Origin: Flavobacteriaceae bacterium
GTDB taxonomy: Bacteria > Bacteroidota > Bacteroidia > Flavobacteriales > Flavobacteriaceae
Length of the DNA: 64,000 nucleotides
NCBI GenBank assembly: GCA_029265595.1
Contig: JAJUIC010000001.1
Coordinates: 19,530-83,529, forward strand
Reading direction: 5' to 3'
Position numbers and translations under genes: made by a program. Every line of letters starts with the position of its first letter. The first letter of the stretch is position 1. The notes beneath the pieces are model-generated. The model worked only from the letters and a program-made list of their open reading frames with translations, had not been told where the DNA came from and did no database searches. Shown in pieces: positions 9,119 to 18,911 of the stretch.

Positions 9119-11659
9119 ATGGATGATAATTTTTCCCCTAAAGTAAAGGATGTTATTGCCTACAGCAAGGAGGAAGCGCTGAGGCTTGGACATGACTTTA
9201 TCGGAACAGAGCATTTGATGCTGGGCCTTCTTCGAGAGGGAGAAGGAAAGGCAATAAATATTTTGAATGAAATGGAAGTGGATTTAGCTCATCTTCGAAG
9301 GAAGGTAGAGATTCTGAATCCTGCCAATCCCAATACCGTGGCCTCCAACGAAAAACGGAATCTGCATCTGACCCGTCAGGCTGAGCGCGCCTTGAAGACC
9401 ACCTTTCTGGAAGCCAAACTCTTCCAGAGTCCGTCGATCAATACCGCCCACCTGTTGCTGTGTATATTGAGAAACGAAAATGACCCCACCACCAAATTGC
9501 TCAACCGCATGAAAGTGGACTATGACGGGGTGAAGGAGGAATTCAAGCAGATGATCACTCAGGATGAAGACTTTAAGGACATCACCAGAGCCTCGTTTTC
9601 AGACGAGGATGCCACTGCAGATGATTCGGGTAAAAGTAATCCTTTTTCAGGTGCCTCCGGAAAAACCGGAAAGAAATCCAAGACTCCGGTCCTGGATAAC
9701 TTCGGACGCGATCTGACGGCGCTGGCAGAACTAGGAAAGCTGGATCCGGTAGTGGGTCGTGAGAAGGAAATCGAACGGGTGTCGCAAATTCTGAGCCGCC
9801 GCAAAAAGAACAACCCCCTGCTCATTGGAGAGCCGGGAGTGGGTAAATCGGCTATAGCCGAAGGCCTGGCACTTCGAATCGTAAAGCGCAAAGTATCCCG
9901 AATTCTATTTGACAAACGAGTGGTGACCCTGGATTTGGCCTCTTTAGTGGCAGGTACCAAATACCGTGGTCAGTTCGAGGAGCGCATGAAGGCGGTCATG
10001 AATGAACTGGAAAAGAATGATGACATCATATTGTTTATTGATGAGATTCATACCATCGTAGGTGCAGGTGGAGCTACCGGTAGCCTGGATGCCAGTAACA
10101 TGTTCAAGCCTGCGCTTGCGCGTGGAGAAATCCAATGTGTCGGAGCCACTACCCTGGATGAATACCGGCAGTACATTGAGAAGGACGGAGCCTTGGAGCG
10201 ACGTTTTCAGAAGGTGCTGGTGGAGCCCACAACGGTAGAGGAAACCATTCAGATTCTCAACAACATTAAAGACAAATATGAAGAGCACCACAATGTGGTG
10301 TACACCGATGAGGCGATTTTGGCCTGTGTGAACCTGACCAACCGGTATATGACTGATCGGTTCTTGCCCGACAAAGCCATTGATGCTTTGGATGAGGCCG
10401 GGTCGCGGGTGCATATTACCAACATTCAGGTTCCGGAAAAAATACTTCAGCTTGAGAAGAAGCTCGAAGAGGTACGGGAGTTGAAGAACGCCGTGGTGAA
10501 AAAGCAGAAATATGAGGAAGCTGCCAAGCTTCGGGACGACGAAAAAAATCTGGAAAAGGAACTGAGTATCGCTCAGGAGCGTTGGGAGGAAGAATCCAAA
10601 CTGCACCGGGAAACCGTTACAGAAGACAACGTGGCGGATGTGGTATCCATGATGACCGGAGTTCCGGTGAACCGGGTAGCACAAACGGAAATGAATAAAC
10701 TGGCTGAGCTCCCGGACCGCATTAAAGGTCGGGTGATTGGTCAGGATGCAGCGGTGTCCAAAGTGGTCAAAGCCATTCAGCGAAACCGTGCCGGACTCAA
10801 AGATCCCAACAAACCCATTGGATCGTTCATTTTCCTGGGGCAAACCGGAGTTGGTAAAACCCAGCTAGCCAAGATACTTTCCAAGGAATTGTTTGACTCT
10901 GAGGATGCCCTGATACGCATCGACATGAGTGAATATATGGAGAAGTTCTCTATCAGTAGACTGGTAGGAGCACCTCCGGGGTACGTGGGGTATGAAGAAG
11001 GTGGACAGCTGACTGAAAAAGTACGAAGAAAGCCCTATGCGGTAATCCTGCTGGATGAGGTTGAAAAAGCCCACCCTGATGTGTTTAATATGCTCTTGCA
11101 GGTACTGGATGACGGTTATCTCACTGACAGTCTTGGAAGACGTATTGACTTTAGAAATACCATCATTATCATGACCTCCAATATTGGAGCGCGAACCCTG
11201 AAGGATTTTGGTCAGGGAGTTGGATTCGGAACTGCTGCCCGACAGGCACAGGCCGATGAACATTCCCGAACCGTGATTGAAAATGCGCTGAAGAAAGCCT
11301 TTGCGCCGGAGTTCCTTAACAGGATTGATGATGTGGTGATTTTTAATCCTTTGGAGAAAGAACACATTCATCAGATTATAGAGATCGAACTCAAGCGTTT
11401 GTTCTCCAGAGTCGGAAGCCTGGGTTATCAGTTAACCCTGAGTGAGAAGGCTAAAGATTACATTGCTGAGAAAGGATTCGATCGCCAGTACGGAGCGCGA
11501 CCATTGAGCCGCGCGATCCAGAAGTACGTGGAAGATGTCCTGGCTGAGGAGATTATCACCTCCAAAATATCTGAAGGAGACAATATCTTTATGGACTTTG
11601 ACGAAGAGCAGAAGAAGCTGACGGTCGAGGTAGAGAAAGCCAAGGAAGCAGAATCCTGA
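9119..11659 (+). CDS. clpC: ATP-dependent Clp protease ATP-binding subunit ClpC
   Basis: 846 residues, class I Hsp100. The N-terminal Clp-N repeat domain spans 1 to about 145, followed by an acidic/Ser-rich linker (150-190). AAA-1 has Walker [10 protein letters not shown] at 237-245. The middle domain carries a UVR-type motif ([14 protein letters not shown]), and AAA-2 has Walker [10 protein letters not shown]. It unfolds substrates for ClpP and normally needs an adaptor such as MecA or McsB. A single promoter is expected in the 252-base spacer shared with gyrA, but no exact consensus box was found. A strong terminator follows. Confidence 0.96.
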   Translation: MDDNFSPKVKDVIAYSKEEALRLGHDFIGTEHLMLGLLREGEGKAINILNEMEVDLAHLRRKVEILNPANPNTVASNEKRNLHLTRQAERALKTTFLEAKLFQSPSINTAHLLLCILRNENDPTTKLLNRMKVDYDGVKEEFKQMITQDEDFKDITRASFSDEDATADDSGKSNPFSGASGKTGKKSKTPVLDNFGRDLTALAELGKLDPVVGREKEIERVSQILSRRKKNNPLLIGEPGVGKSAIAEGLALRIVKRKVSRILFDKRVVTLDLASLVAGTKYRGQFEERMKAVMNELEKNDDIILFIDEIHTIVGAGGATGSLDASNMFKPALARGEIQCVGATTLDEYRQYIEKDGALERRFQKVLVEPTTVEETIQILNNIKDKYEEHHNVVYTDEAILACVNLTNRYMTDRFLPDKAIDALDEAGSRVHITNIQVPEKILQLEKKLEEVRELKNAVVKKQKYEEAAKLRDDEKNLEKELSIAQERWEEESKLHRETVTEDNVADVVSMMTGVPVNRVAQTEMNKLAELPDRIKGRVIGQDAAVSKVVKAIQRNRAGLKDPNKPIGSFIFLGQTGVGKTQLAKILSKELFDSEDALIRIDMSEYMEKFSISRLVGAPPGYVGYEEGGQLTEKVRRKPYAVILLDEVEKAHPDVFNMLLQVLDDGYLTDSLGRRIDFRNTIIIMTSNIGARTLKDFGQGVGFGTAARQAQADEHSRTVIENALKKAFAPEFLNRIDDVVIFNPLEKEHIHQIIEIELKRLFSRVGSLGYQLTLSEKAKDYIAEKGFDRQYGARPLSRAIQKYVEDVLAEEIITSKISEGDNIFMDFDEEQKKLTVEVEKAKEAES

Positions 11660-11684
11660 ATCTGAGTTTTGATTCATAATGGTT

Positions 11685-11717
11685 AAAAAAGCTGCCCGAT
11701 AATCGGGTGGCTTTTTT
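11685..11717 (+). terminator. clpC terminator
   Basis: A long hairpin of AAAAAAGC, G/T-wobble pairs and GCCCGA, a three-base loop, and a GCTTTTTT tail forms at 11685-11717, 25 bases after the clpC stop. It is a classic intrinsic terminator. Confidence 0.85.
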
Positions 11718-11730
11718 ATTGAAGAAGAAT

Positions 11731-11770
11731 AAAAAGACACCGCCCCGTTAACTTCAACGAGGCGGTGTTT
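11731..11770 (-). terminator. Terminator of the SPFH gene
   Basis: The stem ACACCGCC (11737-11744) pairs with GGCGGTGT (11761-11768). On the minus strand the hairpin is followed by TCTTTTTATT. It lies about 44 bases beyond the SPFH stop and back-to-back with the clpC terminator. Confidence 0.8.
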
Positions 11771-11813
11771 AATTTTAGCAGCTCGCACAGTGCGAAGCTG
11801 ATATGTCTGAATC

Positions 11814-12629
11814 TTAGTTATTTCCCAGAATCAGGGGCAGTCCCTCATCTCCTGAACCAATTACCACCACTTTGGCGTTATCAGATCTGGAGAGTTCAAT
11901 GGTTGCCTGAATTCCCTTTTCTTTAAGAACCATGTCGGTTAGGGATTCGGCCAAAATACGGTTTGCAGTAGCCTTTCCTTCGGATTCGATTCGCTGGCGT
12001 TCGGCTTCCTTTTCAGCTTTTTCCAGACGGTATTCGTACTCCAGAGATTCTTGTTCCTGCCGTAGTTTACGTTCAATAGCATCCTTAATAGTCGGCGGCA
12101 GCGATACGTCTCTGACCAGCACTTCATTTACCTGTACATACTGGTCTTCTAGTAGCAAACGGGTCTCTTCAAAGATTTCCTCCTGAATTGCTTCTCGCTT
12201 ACTGGCATAGAGTTGTTCGGGAATGTACCGTCCTACCACACTCCTGGCTGCCGATCGAATGGCTGGCTGCAACACGCGTTGCACATAAGCCTCTCCCCGT
12301 TCACTGTGAAGCCGGCCAAGGTTATCGTAAGAGGGCTGAAACCACACGGTAGCATCCAGCTTAATTTCCAAACCGTTAGAAGACAACACCTGCATTTTTT
12401 CATCCAGGGATTGCTGGCGAACCTCATAAACGAATACGCGGTTCCACGGGGCTACCAGATGAAAACCCTCTCCCAGCGGAGGTTTATCGGTAACGACTCC
12501 TCCACCAAAGGTTTTGTAAAGGACTCCGGCCTCACCCGAACCAATGGTGACAGCCGATTTAGAAACAAGAATGATGAGCAGTACCACTCCTATGATAACG
12601 GGTAATCCAATTTTAGGTAATCTTTCCAT
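11814..12629 (-). CDS. SPFH/prohibitin family membrane protein
   Basis: 271 residues with one N-terminal transmembrane segment (about 10-28, VIIGVVLLIILVS) and then an SPFH/Band 7 domain (about 30-200) with the prohibitin-like signature VYEVRQQSLDEKMQVLSSNG. A basic/acidic coiled-coil follows (LEKAEKEAERQRIESEGKA). Prohibitin-type proteins form large membrane rings that modulate proteases. No FtsH or NfeD partner is adjacent. A perfect TATATTTG -7 box lies about 99 bases upstream of the start, giving an unusually long leader, and a terminator follows. Confidence 0.88.
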   Translation of the reverse strand: MERLPKIGLPVIIGVVLLIILVSKSAVTIGSGEAGVLYKTFGGGVVTDKPPLGEGFHLVAPWNRVFVYEVRQQSLDEKMQVLSSNGLEIKLDATVWFQPSYDNLGRLHSERGEAYVQRVLQPAIRSAARSVVGRYIPEQLYASKREAIQEEIFEETRLLLEDQYVQVNEVLVRDVSLPPTIKDAIERKLRQEQESLEYEYRLEKAEKEAERQRIESEGKATANRILAESLTDMVLKEKGIQATIELSRSDNAKVVVIGSGDEGLPLILGNN

Positions 12630-12727
12630 TTAAATGATTTCTTAATATTAAATTAATTTAGGCACTTCATCCTGATGGATATTTTTCAAAATGCTTATGA
12701 AAAATATATCAGCCGTACCCATTCCTG

Positions 12728-12735
12728 CAAATATA
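12728..12735 (-). promoter_or_regulatory. -7 promoter box (TATATTTG) of the SPFH gene
   Basis: Minus-strand TATATTTG followed by GC matches the TAnnTTTG consensus and is the same octamer as in the fabG and tRNA-Arg promoters of this window. No TTG is found at -33. A transcript starting here would have a leader of about 90 bases. Confidence 0.4.
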
Positions 12736-12854
12736 CGATGTTTAGCCGCATTTTTTGTTGGGATTTTCACGGAATTAAACTGGTCGCCTCCTTTTTCGAA
12801 AGTTTGCAGGTGTGTTAAGGGAAATGTAAGAGGAATGCGGGTGGGTGTGGGATT

Positions 12855-12896
12855 CAGAAAAATGAATCCCTGCAAGAAGAATTACCTGCAGGGATT
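12855..12896 (-). terminator. fabG terminator
   Basis: A 10-bp perfect stem (12865-12874 with 12887-12896; AATCCCTGCA / TGCAGGGATT) is followed on the minus strand by CATTTTTCTG. It lies about 50 bases beyond the fabG stop. Confidence 0.75.
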
Positions 12897-12944
12897 ATTA
12901 TAAAGACATTTGGCAGTAAATACTGCTGGGCCTTATTTAGAAGA

Positions 12945-13691
12945 TTAGGTATGCATGCCCCCATCCACGTGTATGACCTGTCCCGTAACGTATGAACTCA
13001 GGTCGCTTCCAAGATACACACAGGCATTGGCGACATCCTGGGGAGTTCCTCCTCGCTTGAGTGGAATGGCATCTCTCCAGCCCTCCACTACTTTAGGATC
13101 CAGTTTTCCGGTCATCTCAGTTTCAATGAATCCCGGAGCGATCACGTTGGTGCGAATGTTTCGCGATCCAAGCTCCAGGGCCATGGATTTGGAGAACCCG
13201 ATGATTCCGGCTTTGGATGCTGCATAGTTGGATTGTCCGGCGTTCCCCTGGACACCCACCACACTACTCATATTAATGATGCTTCCCCGACGCTGCTTGA
13301 GCATGGTGCGCTGCACGGCCTTGGTCATGTTAAAGATCGATTTCAGGTTCACCTCAATGACCTTATCAAAATCTTCCTCTGACATACGCATCAGCAGGTT
13401 ATCGCGGGTGATCCCGGCGTTGTTCACCAGAATGTCAATACTGTCAAATTCCTTTAGGACATTCTCAATGAGCTGCTGCGCCTGCTCGAAACTGGCGGCA
13501 TTAGATTGATATCCCATAGCCTTCACCCCCATGTCCCGGAGTTCTTTCTCAAGCTCGTTGGCAGCTTCTACAGAAGAACTGAATGTAAAAGCGATATTGG
13601 CGCCGTGCTGGGCAAAGGTCAGGGCGATTCCCCGGCCAATTCCTCTGCTGGCTCCGGTTATGATGGCATTTTTTCCTTCAAGTAATTTCAT
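12945..13691 (-). CDS. fabG: 3-oxoacyl-[acyl-carrier-protein] reductase FabG
   Basis: 248 residues, a short-chain dehydrogenase of classic FabG length. The NAD(P)-binding TGASRGIG motif is at 12-19 and NNAG at 90-93. The catalytic Ser is at 142/143, with Y156 and K160 in NYAASKAG. It reduces 3-oxoacyl-ACP in fatty-acid elongation with NADPH. It has its own promoter (TTTG, 18 bases, TATATTTG) overlapping the end of the sucD unit and its own terminator, so it is monocistronic. Confidence 0.93.
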   Translation of the reverse strand: MKLLEGKNAIITGASRGIGRGIALTFAQHGANIAFTFSSSVEAANELEKELRDMGVKAMGYQSNAASFEQAQQLIENVLKEFDSIDILVNNAGITRDNLLMRMSEEDFDKVIEVNLKSIFNMTKAVQRTMLKQRRGSIINMSSVVGVQGNAGQSNYAASKAGIIGFSKSMALELGSRNIRTNVIAPGFIETEMTGKLDPKVVEGWRDAIPLKRGGTPQDVANACVYLGSDLSSYVTGQVIHVDGGMHT

Positions 13692-13734
13692 GATAGTTCT
13701 TTGTCAATTATTTTTCGATTTCTCAAAGTGGTTT

Positions 13735-13764
13735 CAAATATAGCAAAACCTGTGAACGGCCAAA
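13735..13764 (-). promoter_or_regulatory. fabG promoter
   Basis: On the minus strand a -33 TTTG (13761-13764) and a -7 TATATTTG (13735-13742) are separated by 18 bases. This is a full match to the Bacteroidota housekeeping sigma consensus. The start codon lies 43 bases below the -7 box. Confidence 0.65.
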
Positions 13765-13765
13765 C

Positions 13766-13811
13766 AAAAAACCTTCTGAAGTTCCCTCACAACGAGGAAA
13801 ATCAGAAGGTT
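13766..13811 (-). terminator. sucD terminator
   Basis: The stem AACCTTCTGA (13770-13779) pairs with TCAGAAGGTT (13802-13811) around a 22-base loop, followed on the minus strand by TTTTTTGTTTG. It lies 22 bases past the sucD stop and is a strong intrinsic terminator. Confidence 0.85.
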
Positions 13812-13832
13812 CCTTAATGGAGGTTGCTGGGA

Positions 13833-14705
13833 TTATCCAAGCACTTCCTTTACTTTCTTTCCGATTTCTGCAGGGGAATCCACCACGTGAATTCCGCACT
13901 CTCTCATAATGGCTTTTTTAGCTTCTGCAGTGTCTTCGCTTCCTCCAACAATGGCACCAGCGTGTCCCATTGTTCTACCTTTAGGAGCTGTTTCTCCTGC
14001 AATGAAACCAACCACTGGTTTTTTATTTCCGGTAGCTCTCACCCAGTTAGCGGCATCCGCCTCAAGCTGACCTCCAATTTCTCCGATCATGACGATACAC
14101 TCAGTCTCCGGGTCATTCATAAGCAGTTCCACCGCTTCTTTGGTGGTGGTCCCGATAATAGGGTCTCCTCCAATTCCGATGGCTGTGGTAATACCCAGTC
14201 CCTGTTTCACTACCTGGTCCGCGGCTTCATAAGTCAGGGTACCGGATTTTGAAACGATTCCCACGCTTCCTTTCTTAAAGACAAACCCGGGCATAATTCC
14301 GACTTTGGCCTCCCCGGGAGTAATAACACCCGGACAGTTCGGTCCAATCAGGCGGCAGTCTCTGTCTTTAATGTAATGAGCCGCTTTAATCATATCGGCC
14401 ACGGGAATCCCTTCAGTAATGGTAATGATTACTTTAATTCCCGCATCCGCTGCTTCCATGATTGCGTCGGCAGCAAAAGCCGGCGGAACAAAGATAATAG
14501 ACACATCTGCTCCGGTCTTATCCACCGCTTCCTGAACAGTATTGAATACAGGTCGGTCCAGATGTTTTTGTCCCCCTTTTCCAGGAGTTACACCCCCGAC
14601 TACGTTGGTACCATACTCAATCATCTGTTCCGCGTGGAAAGTTCCTTCACTTCCAGTGAATCCTTGAACAACTATCTTTGAATCCTTATTGACTAAAACG
14701 CTCAT
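13833..14705 (-). CDS. sucD: Succinyl-CoA ligase [ADP/GDP-forming] subunit alpha
   Basis: 290 residues, normal length. It begins [21 protein letters not shown], the CoA-binding Rossmann domain. The phosphorylated histidine is H248 in [10 protein letters not shown]. With SucB it makes ATP or GTP from succinyl-CoA in the citric acid cycle. The beta subunit gene is not in this window, so the two subunits are encoded apart, as is common in flavobacteria. A TAATTTTG -7-like box lies at 14734-14741 on the minus strand, so it may be transcribed separately from the lpx operon. A terminator follows. Confidence 0.96.
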   Translation of the reverse strand: MSVLVNKDSKIVVQGFTGSEGTFHAEQMIEYGTNVVGGVTPGKGGQKHLDRPVFNTVQEAVDKTGADVSIIFVPPAFAADAIMEAADAGIKVIITITEGIPVADMIKAAHYIKDRDCRLIGPNCPGVITPGEAKVGIMPGFVFKKGSVGIVSKSGTLTYEAADQVVKQGLGITTAIGIGGDPIIGTTTKEAVELLMNDPETECIVMIGEIGGQLEADAANWVRATGNKKPVVGFIAGETAPKGRTMGHAGAIVGGSEDTAEAKKAIMRECGIHVVDSPAEIGKKVKEVLG

Positions 14706-14775
14706 AATTGTTTTTTAATTTTTTTTGGAGTTACAAAATTAGGCTATTAAAGCTCAAACCTAAAGCTTTTCAATA

Positions 14776-15168
14776 TTAAATTGGCAGAAAGGAATCCAGG
14801 TTGTCGGGATGGTCGTCTGCCTGCTGACTCATTTGATGTCCCCGGTATAGTTTTCCGTCCTTTACCTCCCAGATGGCCATGAAATGGGCCATGGGAAGTT
14901 CTTCCTCATCATTCTCAATGGTTCTGACAAAATAGGTAAACCGGATACTGACCCTCTCCCCTTCTTCCAGAAGATGACTGGCTTCGAGTCTAAGGGAGGA
15001 ATAGGCCCTGGAAAGTTCTGTAGCCATGGCCTTGATGCTCTGATAATCCATTCGGTGAAATCCCGAACTGCTGTTCCAGAAAAGCACCGCATCGGGGTGT
15101 AAATACGAATCTACATCCGGAAACTCACTATAAAAATGTACGACAAGCTCTTTGAGGTTATGGTTCAT
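14776..15168 (-). CDS. NTF2-like / SnoaL-type small protein
   Basis: 130 residues with the layout of an NTF2-like alpha+beta cone: a helical start (LKELVVHFYSEFPDVDSYLHPD), a long helix, then beta strands ending in MAHFMAIWEVKDGKLYRGHQMSQQ. No catalytic motif is evident; such domains bind small ligands or act as isomerases. The start overlaps the end of the second lpxD gene by 11 bases, so it is translationally coupled to the lpx operon. Function is unknown. Confidence 0.75.
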   Translation of the reverse strand: MNHNLKELVVHFYSEFPDVDSYLHPDAVLFWNSSSGFHRMDYQSIKAMATELSRAYSSLRLEASHLLEEGERVSIRFTYFVRTIENDEEELPMAHFMAIWEVKDGKLYRGHQMSQQADDHPDNLDSFLPI

Positions 15169-16099
15169 TCCTGCGGATTTTTTCTAACAATTTAGGCAAT
15201 TGCCGTAAAAGAGCCAACTCTTTAAGGTACGCCCTTACGTCATTGGCCGGTGTGCCGCCATAAACCGTATCGGGCCGGGTTGATTTGGTGATCCCGGACT
15301 GCGCCTGGATAACGCTGCCCTGGGCGATGGTAATGGCACTTCGAACCCCCACCTGTCCCCACATGGTAACATTATCTTCTACCACAACCGCTCCGGCAAT
15401 ACCTACCTGAGCCGCAATAAGACAATTTTCTCCAATCACCGTATCATGGCCGATCTGAACCAGGTTATCAATCTTGGTTCCTCTTTTAATAAGAGTATCT
15501 CCGGTTACGCCTTTATCAATAGTAGTATTGGCTCCGATTTCAACATCGTCCTCTACCACTACCCGCCCTCCGGATAACAATTTATCATACCCCTCCTGGC
15601 GCCTTTTGTAATAGAAAGCATCGCCTCCGAGCACGGCCCCTGCATGAATGGTTACGTTATCGCCTATGACACAGTTGTCGTAAAGACTTACATTGGAATG
15701 AATCACGCAATTATCGCCAATCTGAACTTTGTTCCCGATAAAAACATTCGGCTGAATAATGGTGTTTTTGCCAATTCGGGCGGTTGGTGCAATGGCGTTA
15801 TCCGTACCTTCGAAAGGCTTGAAAAATTTGGTGAGTTTATTGAAATCCCTGAATGGGTCCTCTGAAATCAGCAGGGCTTTACCCTGAGGACAATCTACCT
15901 CCTTGTTGATCAGCACCACAGTTGCCGGGGAGCTGAGCGCCTTGTCATAGTACTTTGGGTGATCCACAAATACCACGTCTCCCGGACCAGCCACATGAAT
16001 CTCATTGATTCCATACACCGGGAAATCTGCATCACCCACAAATTTTGTGGCAGTGATGGTAGCAATTTGCTCCAAGGTGTACTTTTCGGGGAATTTCAT
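15158..16099 (-). CDS. Second LpxD-like UDP-3-O-acylglucosamine N-acyltransferase paralogue
   Basis: 313 residues of left-handed beta-helix: an N-terminal LpxD-like uridine-binding region (about 1-95) and then many hexapeptide repeats (IGKNTIIQPNVFIGNKVQIGDN). HDTVIGENCLIAAQVGIAG corresponds to the LpxD acyltransferase region. A second LpxD paralogue after efp is common in flavobacteria (from memory). The sequence differs clearly from the LpxD at 18904, so the acceptor or acyl chain may differ; its true substrate is not shown. It lies 56 bases after efp on the same strand. Confidence 0.85.
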   Translation of the reverse strand: MKFPEKYTLEQIATITATKFVGDADFPVYGINEIHVAGPGDVVFVDHPKYYDKALSSPATVVLINKEVDCPQGKALLISEDPFRDFNKLTKFFKPFEGTDNAIAPTARIGKNTIIQPNVFIGNKVQIGDNCVIHSNVSLYDNCVIGDNVTIHAGAVLGGDAFYYKRRQEGYDKLLSGGRVVVEDDVEIGANTTIDKGVTGDTLIKRGTKIDNLVQIGHDTVIGENCLIAAQVGIAGAVVVEDNVTMWGQVGVRSAITIAQGSVIQAQSGITKSTRPDTVYGGTPANDVRAYLKELALLRQLPKLLEKIRRNEP

Positions 16100-16155
16100 A
16101 ATTACTTGGTTAACTGGATGGAATGGTTGTACTGCGCGGGGAGTCTTCGGATGCT

Positions 16156-16722
16156 TTATTCCTTAATCCGTTCTTTATAGGTCCCTTTGTCTGTCTCCAC
16201 CCGGATCTTATCTCCTTCATTGATAAACAGCGGCACGTTTATTTCAGCTCCTGTTTCTACCGTTGCGGGTTTGGTCGCGTTGGTCGCCGTATTTCCTTTT
16301 ACTCCGGGCTCGGTATGGGTCACCTCCAGAATCACGCTGGCTGGCATTTCCACGGACAAGGGAAGATTGTCTTCGGTGTTAATCAAAACCGTCACCACTT
16401 CCCCTTCTTTAAGGAGTTCAGGAGTGTCCAGTGCACTCTCCAGCAGACGGATCTGACTGTAGTCATCCACGTGCATGAAGTGGTAAAACTCTCCGTCGTT
16501 ATACAGGTACTGAAACTTGTGGCTTTCCACACGGACTTCATCAATCTTGTGTCCGGCAGGAAAAGTATTTTCCAGGGTTTTTCCCGTAGTCACACTTTTT
16601 AAACGGGTCCGAACAAAGGCCGGCCCTTTCCCCGGTTTCACATGGAGAAATTCCACGACTTTATAGATGTCGTTATTCATTCTGATGCACAGACCATTTC
16701 TGATGTCACTGGTTGTTGCCAT
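16156..16722 (-). CDS. efp: Translation elongation factor P
   Basis: 188 residues, standard three-domain EF-P. The tip loop of domain I reads HVKPGKGPAFVR with K32 at the position that is modified in many bacteria. EF-P relieves ribosome stalling at polyproline stretches. It lies 10 bases after lpxA inside the lipid A operon, a conserved flavobacterial arrangement that couples a translation factor to envelope genes. No efp-modification gene is adjacent. Confidence 0.97.
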   Translation of the reverse strand: MATTSDIRNGLCIRMNNDIYKVVEFLHVKPGKGPAFVRTRLKSVTTGKTLENTFPAGHKIDEVRVESHKFQYLYNDGEFYHFMHVDDYSQIRLLESALDTPELLKEGEVVTVLINTEDNLPLSVEMPASVILEVTHTEPGVKGNTATNATKPATVETGAEINVPLFINEGDKIRVETDKGTYKERIKE

Positions 16723-16732
16723 AAGATGCTTG

Positions 16733-17518
16733 TTAATTTGAACTAAAATATCCTTTCATAATACCCCGCTGCGAATTTTTGATGAATTGCAGAATTTCGT
16801 CGCGCTCCTGAGTGGCCTCCATTTCAGCTTCAATGATGCTCACGGCCTGGGTATTATTGTAATTCTTTTGATAGAGGATTCGGTAGATGTTTTGGATTTC
16901 CCGAATCTGCTCGGTGGTGAATCCCCGCCGTCTAAGGCCAATGGAATTCACACCTACATACGATAATGGCTCTCTTCCTGCCTTTACAAAGGGCGGTACG
17001 TCTTTGCGCACCAGAGATCCGCCTGTTACAAAGGCGTGTTTCCCGATGCTGCAAAATTGTTGAACGGCTGCCATTCCGGCAAGTACCACATAGTCCCCTA
17101 CCACAATATGCCCTGCCAGGGTACTTTGGTTAGAGAACACACAGTTGTCCCCCACCACGCAGTCGTGGGCAATATGACAGTAAGCCATGATCCAGCAGTT
17201 GTTGCCAATGACGGTTTTCATCCGGTCACTGGTTCCTCTGTTAATGGTGACACACTCACGGATGGTGGTGTTGTCCCCGATAATGGTCAGGGTATCTTCG
17301 TCGTTGAACTTTTTATCCTGAGGAATGGCTGAAATCACGGATCCGGGAAAAATACTGCAGTTCTTGCCAATTCGTGCACCCTCCATAATGGTCACATTGG
17401 AGCCAATCCAGGTGCCTTCCCCGATAACCACATTGTTGTGAATGGTGGTGAAGGGCTCGATAACCACGTTTTTGGCAATCTTTGCGCCGGGGTGAACGTA
17501 TGCTAAGGGCTGATTCAT
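16733..17518 (-). CDS. lpxA: Acyl-ACP--UDP-N-acetylglucosamine O-acyltransferase LpxA
   Basis: 261 residues, hexapeptide beta-helix with a C-terminal helical tail (MEATQERDEILQFIKNSQRG). The catalytic base is H118 in MAYCHIAHDC, equivalent to E. coli H125. It transfers a hydroxyacyl chain from ACP to UDP-GlcNAc, the first step of lipid A synthesis. It starts 4 bases after lpxC/fabZ. Confidence 0.96.
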   Translation of the reverse strand: MNQPLAYVHPGAKIAKNVVIEPFTTIHNNVVIGEGTWIGSNVTIMEGARIGKNCSIFPGSVISAIPQDKKFNDEDTLTIIGDNTTIRECVTINRGTSDRMKTVIGNNCWIMAYCHIAHDCVVGDNCVFSNQSTLAGHIVVGDYVVLAGMAAVQQFCSIGKHAFVTGGSLVRKDVPPFVKAGREPLSYVGVNSIGLRRRGFTTEQIREIQNIYRILYQKNYNNTQAVSIIEAEMEATQERDEILQFIKNSQRGIMKGYFSSN

Positions 17519-17522
17519 AGTC

Positions 17523-18911
17523 CTATTTTTGTTTTACAATTTGGGCCATTAAAACGGCCTCGGTAACGAGTTTGCCGTTAGCGTAGGCATAGCCCTGCAT
17601 CTGGCAAATCCCCCTTCTGATCGGGGCGAGTAATTCAAGTTTAAAGATAAGGGTATCCCCGGGAACAACCTGACGTTTGAATTTCACGTTGTCTATCTTC
17701 ATAAAGAAAGTGAGGTAATTCTCCGGATCCGGTACCGATTTCAATGCCAGAATTCCTCCGGTTTGCGCCATGGCCTCTACCTGTAAAACCCCTGGCATCA
17801 CCGGCTTTCCGGGGAAGTGACCTACAAAGAACGGCTCGTTCATGGTCACGTTTTTCACCCCTACCACAGAGGAATCGGTCAGTTCCATAATTTTATCCAC
17901 CAGAACAAATGGCGGTCGGTGTGGCAAAACCTGCATGATTTCGTTGACATCCATCAGTGGCGGCTGCTCCAGGTCAAATTTAGGAACATTGTTGCGACGC
18001 TCGGCGCGGATAATCTTGGATAGCTTTTTGGCAAAGGAGGTGTTGATTTTATGACCGGGTTTGTTGGCAATCACCTTGCCTTTGATTCGGGTACCCACCA
18101 GGGCCAGATCCCCTATCACATCCAGCAGTTTGTGCCGGGCCGCTTCGTTAGGGTAATGGAGGGTCAGGTTGTCCAGGATGCCGTTGGGCTTCACCGAGAT
18201 GGAGTCCTTCTTGAATGCTTTTCTGAGTTTCTCCATGGTCTCCTGACTGAGCTCCTTATCAACGTACACAATGGCGTTGTTCAGATCTCCTCCTTTTATA
18301 AGGCCGTGATCCAGCAGGGCTTCCAACTCGTGTAGGAAGCTGAAGGTTCTGGCATTGGCAATTTCGTCTTTAAATTCAGAGAGGGAGTTAATGGTGGCAT
18401 TCTGGGTTCCCAGTACCTTGGTTCCAAAATCAACCATAGTAGTCACCTGATATTCGTCTGCAGGCATGACCAGCAGTTCGCTTCCGGTAGCTTGATCTCT
18501 GTAGCAAATCACTTCCTCCACTACATATTCCTCGCGCTCGGCATCCTGTTCCGTAGTTCCTGCTTCTTCCAGGGCCTGCACAAAATATTTAGAGGAACCG
18601 TCCATTATAGGAGGCTCCGGGGCATCCAGTTCGATAATGACATTGTCCAGATCCATTCCCACGCAAGCCGCCAGGACATGTTCTGAGGTGTGGATGCGAA
18701 CCCCATTTTTTTCAAGGTTCGTTCCTCGCTGAGTGTCAACTACAAAGAGTGCATCGGCTTCAATAACCGGCTTGCCCTCCAGGTCCTTTCTTACAAAAGT
18801 AAAACCGTTGTCCACAGGAGCCGGTTTGAACGTGAGAGTGACTTCATGCCCAGTATGAAGACCCACCCCATGCAAAGAAACTTCCTTCTTAATGGTTCGC
18901 TGTTTAGCCAT
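17523..18911 (-). CDS. lpxC-fabZ: Bifunctional LpxC deacetylase / FabZ dehydratase
   Basis: 462 residues. Residues 1 to about 310 are LpxC, UDP-3-O-acyl-GlcNAc deacetylase, with the zinc-site region HTSEHVLAAC and the later GHKIN segment. Residues about 315-462 are FabZ, with HRPPFVLVDK, the active-site His in VGHFPGKP and Glu in LQVEAMAQ. FabZ dehydrates 3-hydroxyacyl-ACP in fatty-acid synthesis, so one protein ties lipid A commitment to chain elongation. The fusion is characteristic of Bacteroidota and Chlorobi. The start overlaps the end of lpxD by 8 bases. Confidence 0.97.
   Translation of the reverse strand: MAKQRTIKKEVSLHGVGLHTGHEVTLTFKPAPVDNGFTFVRKDLEGKPVIEADALFVVDTQRGTNLEKNGVRIHTSEHVLAACVGMDLDNVIIELDAPEPPIMDGSSKYFVQALEEAGTTEQDAEREEYVVEEVICYRDQATGSELLVMPADEYQVTTMVDFGTKVLGTQNATINSLSEFKDEIANARTFSFLHELEALLDHGLIKGGDLNNAIVYVDKELSQETMEKLRKAFKKDSISVKPNGILDNLTLHYPNEAARHKLLDVIGDLALVGTRIKGKVIANKPGHKINTSFAKKLSKIIRAERRNNVPKFDLEQPPLMDVNEIMQVLPHRPPFVLVDKIMELTDSSVVGVKNVTMNEPFFVGHFPGKPVMPGVLQVEAMAQTGGILALKSVPDPENYLTFFMKIDNVKFKRQVVPGDTLIFKLELLAPIRRGICQMQGYAYANGKLVTEAVLMAQIVKQK

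Larger units (their letters stand above)
12630..12944. other. Gene-free spacer between SPFH gene and fabG
   Basis: 315 bases. It holds the fabG terminator at 12855-12896 and the SPFH-gene -7 box at 12728-12735. Short open frames here lack family features, and no gene is called. Confidence 0.6.
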
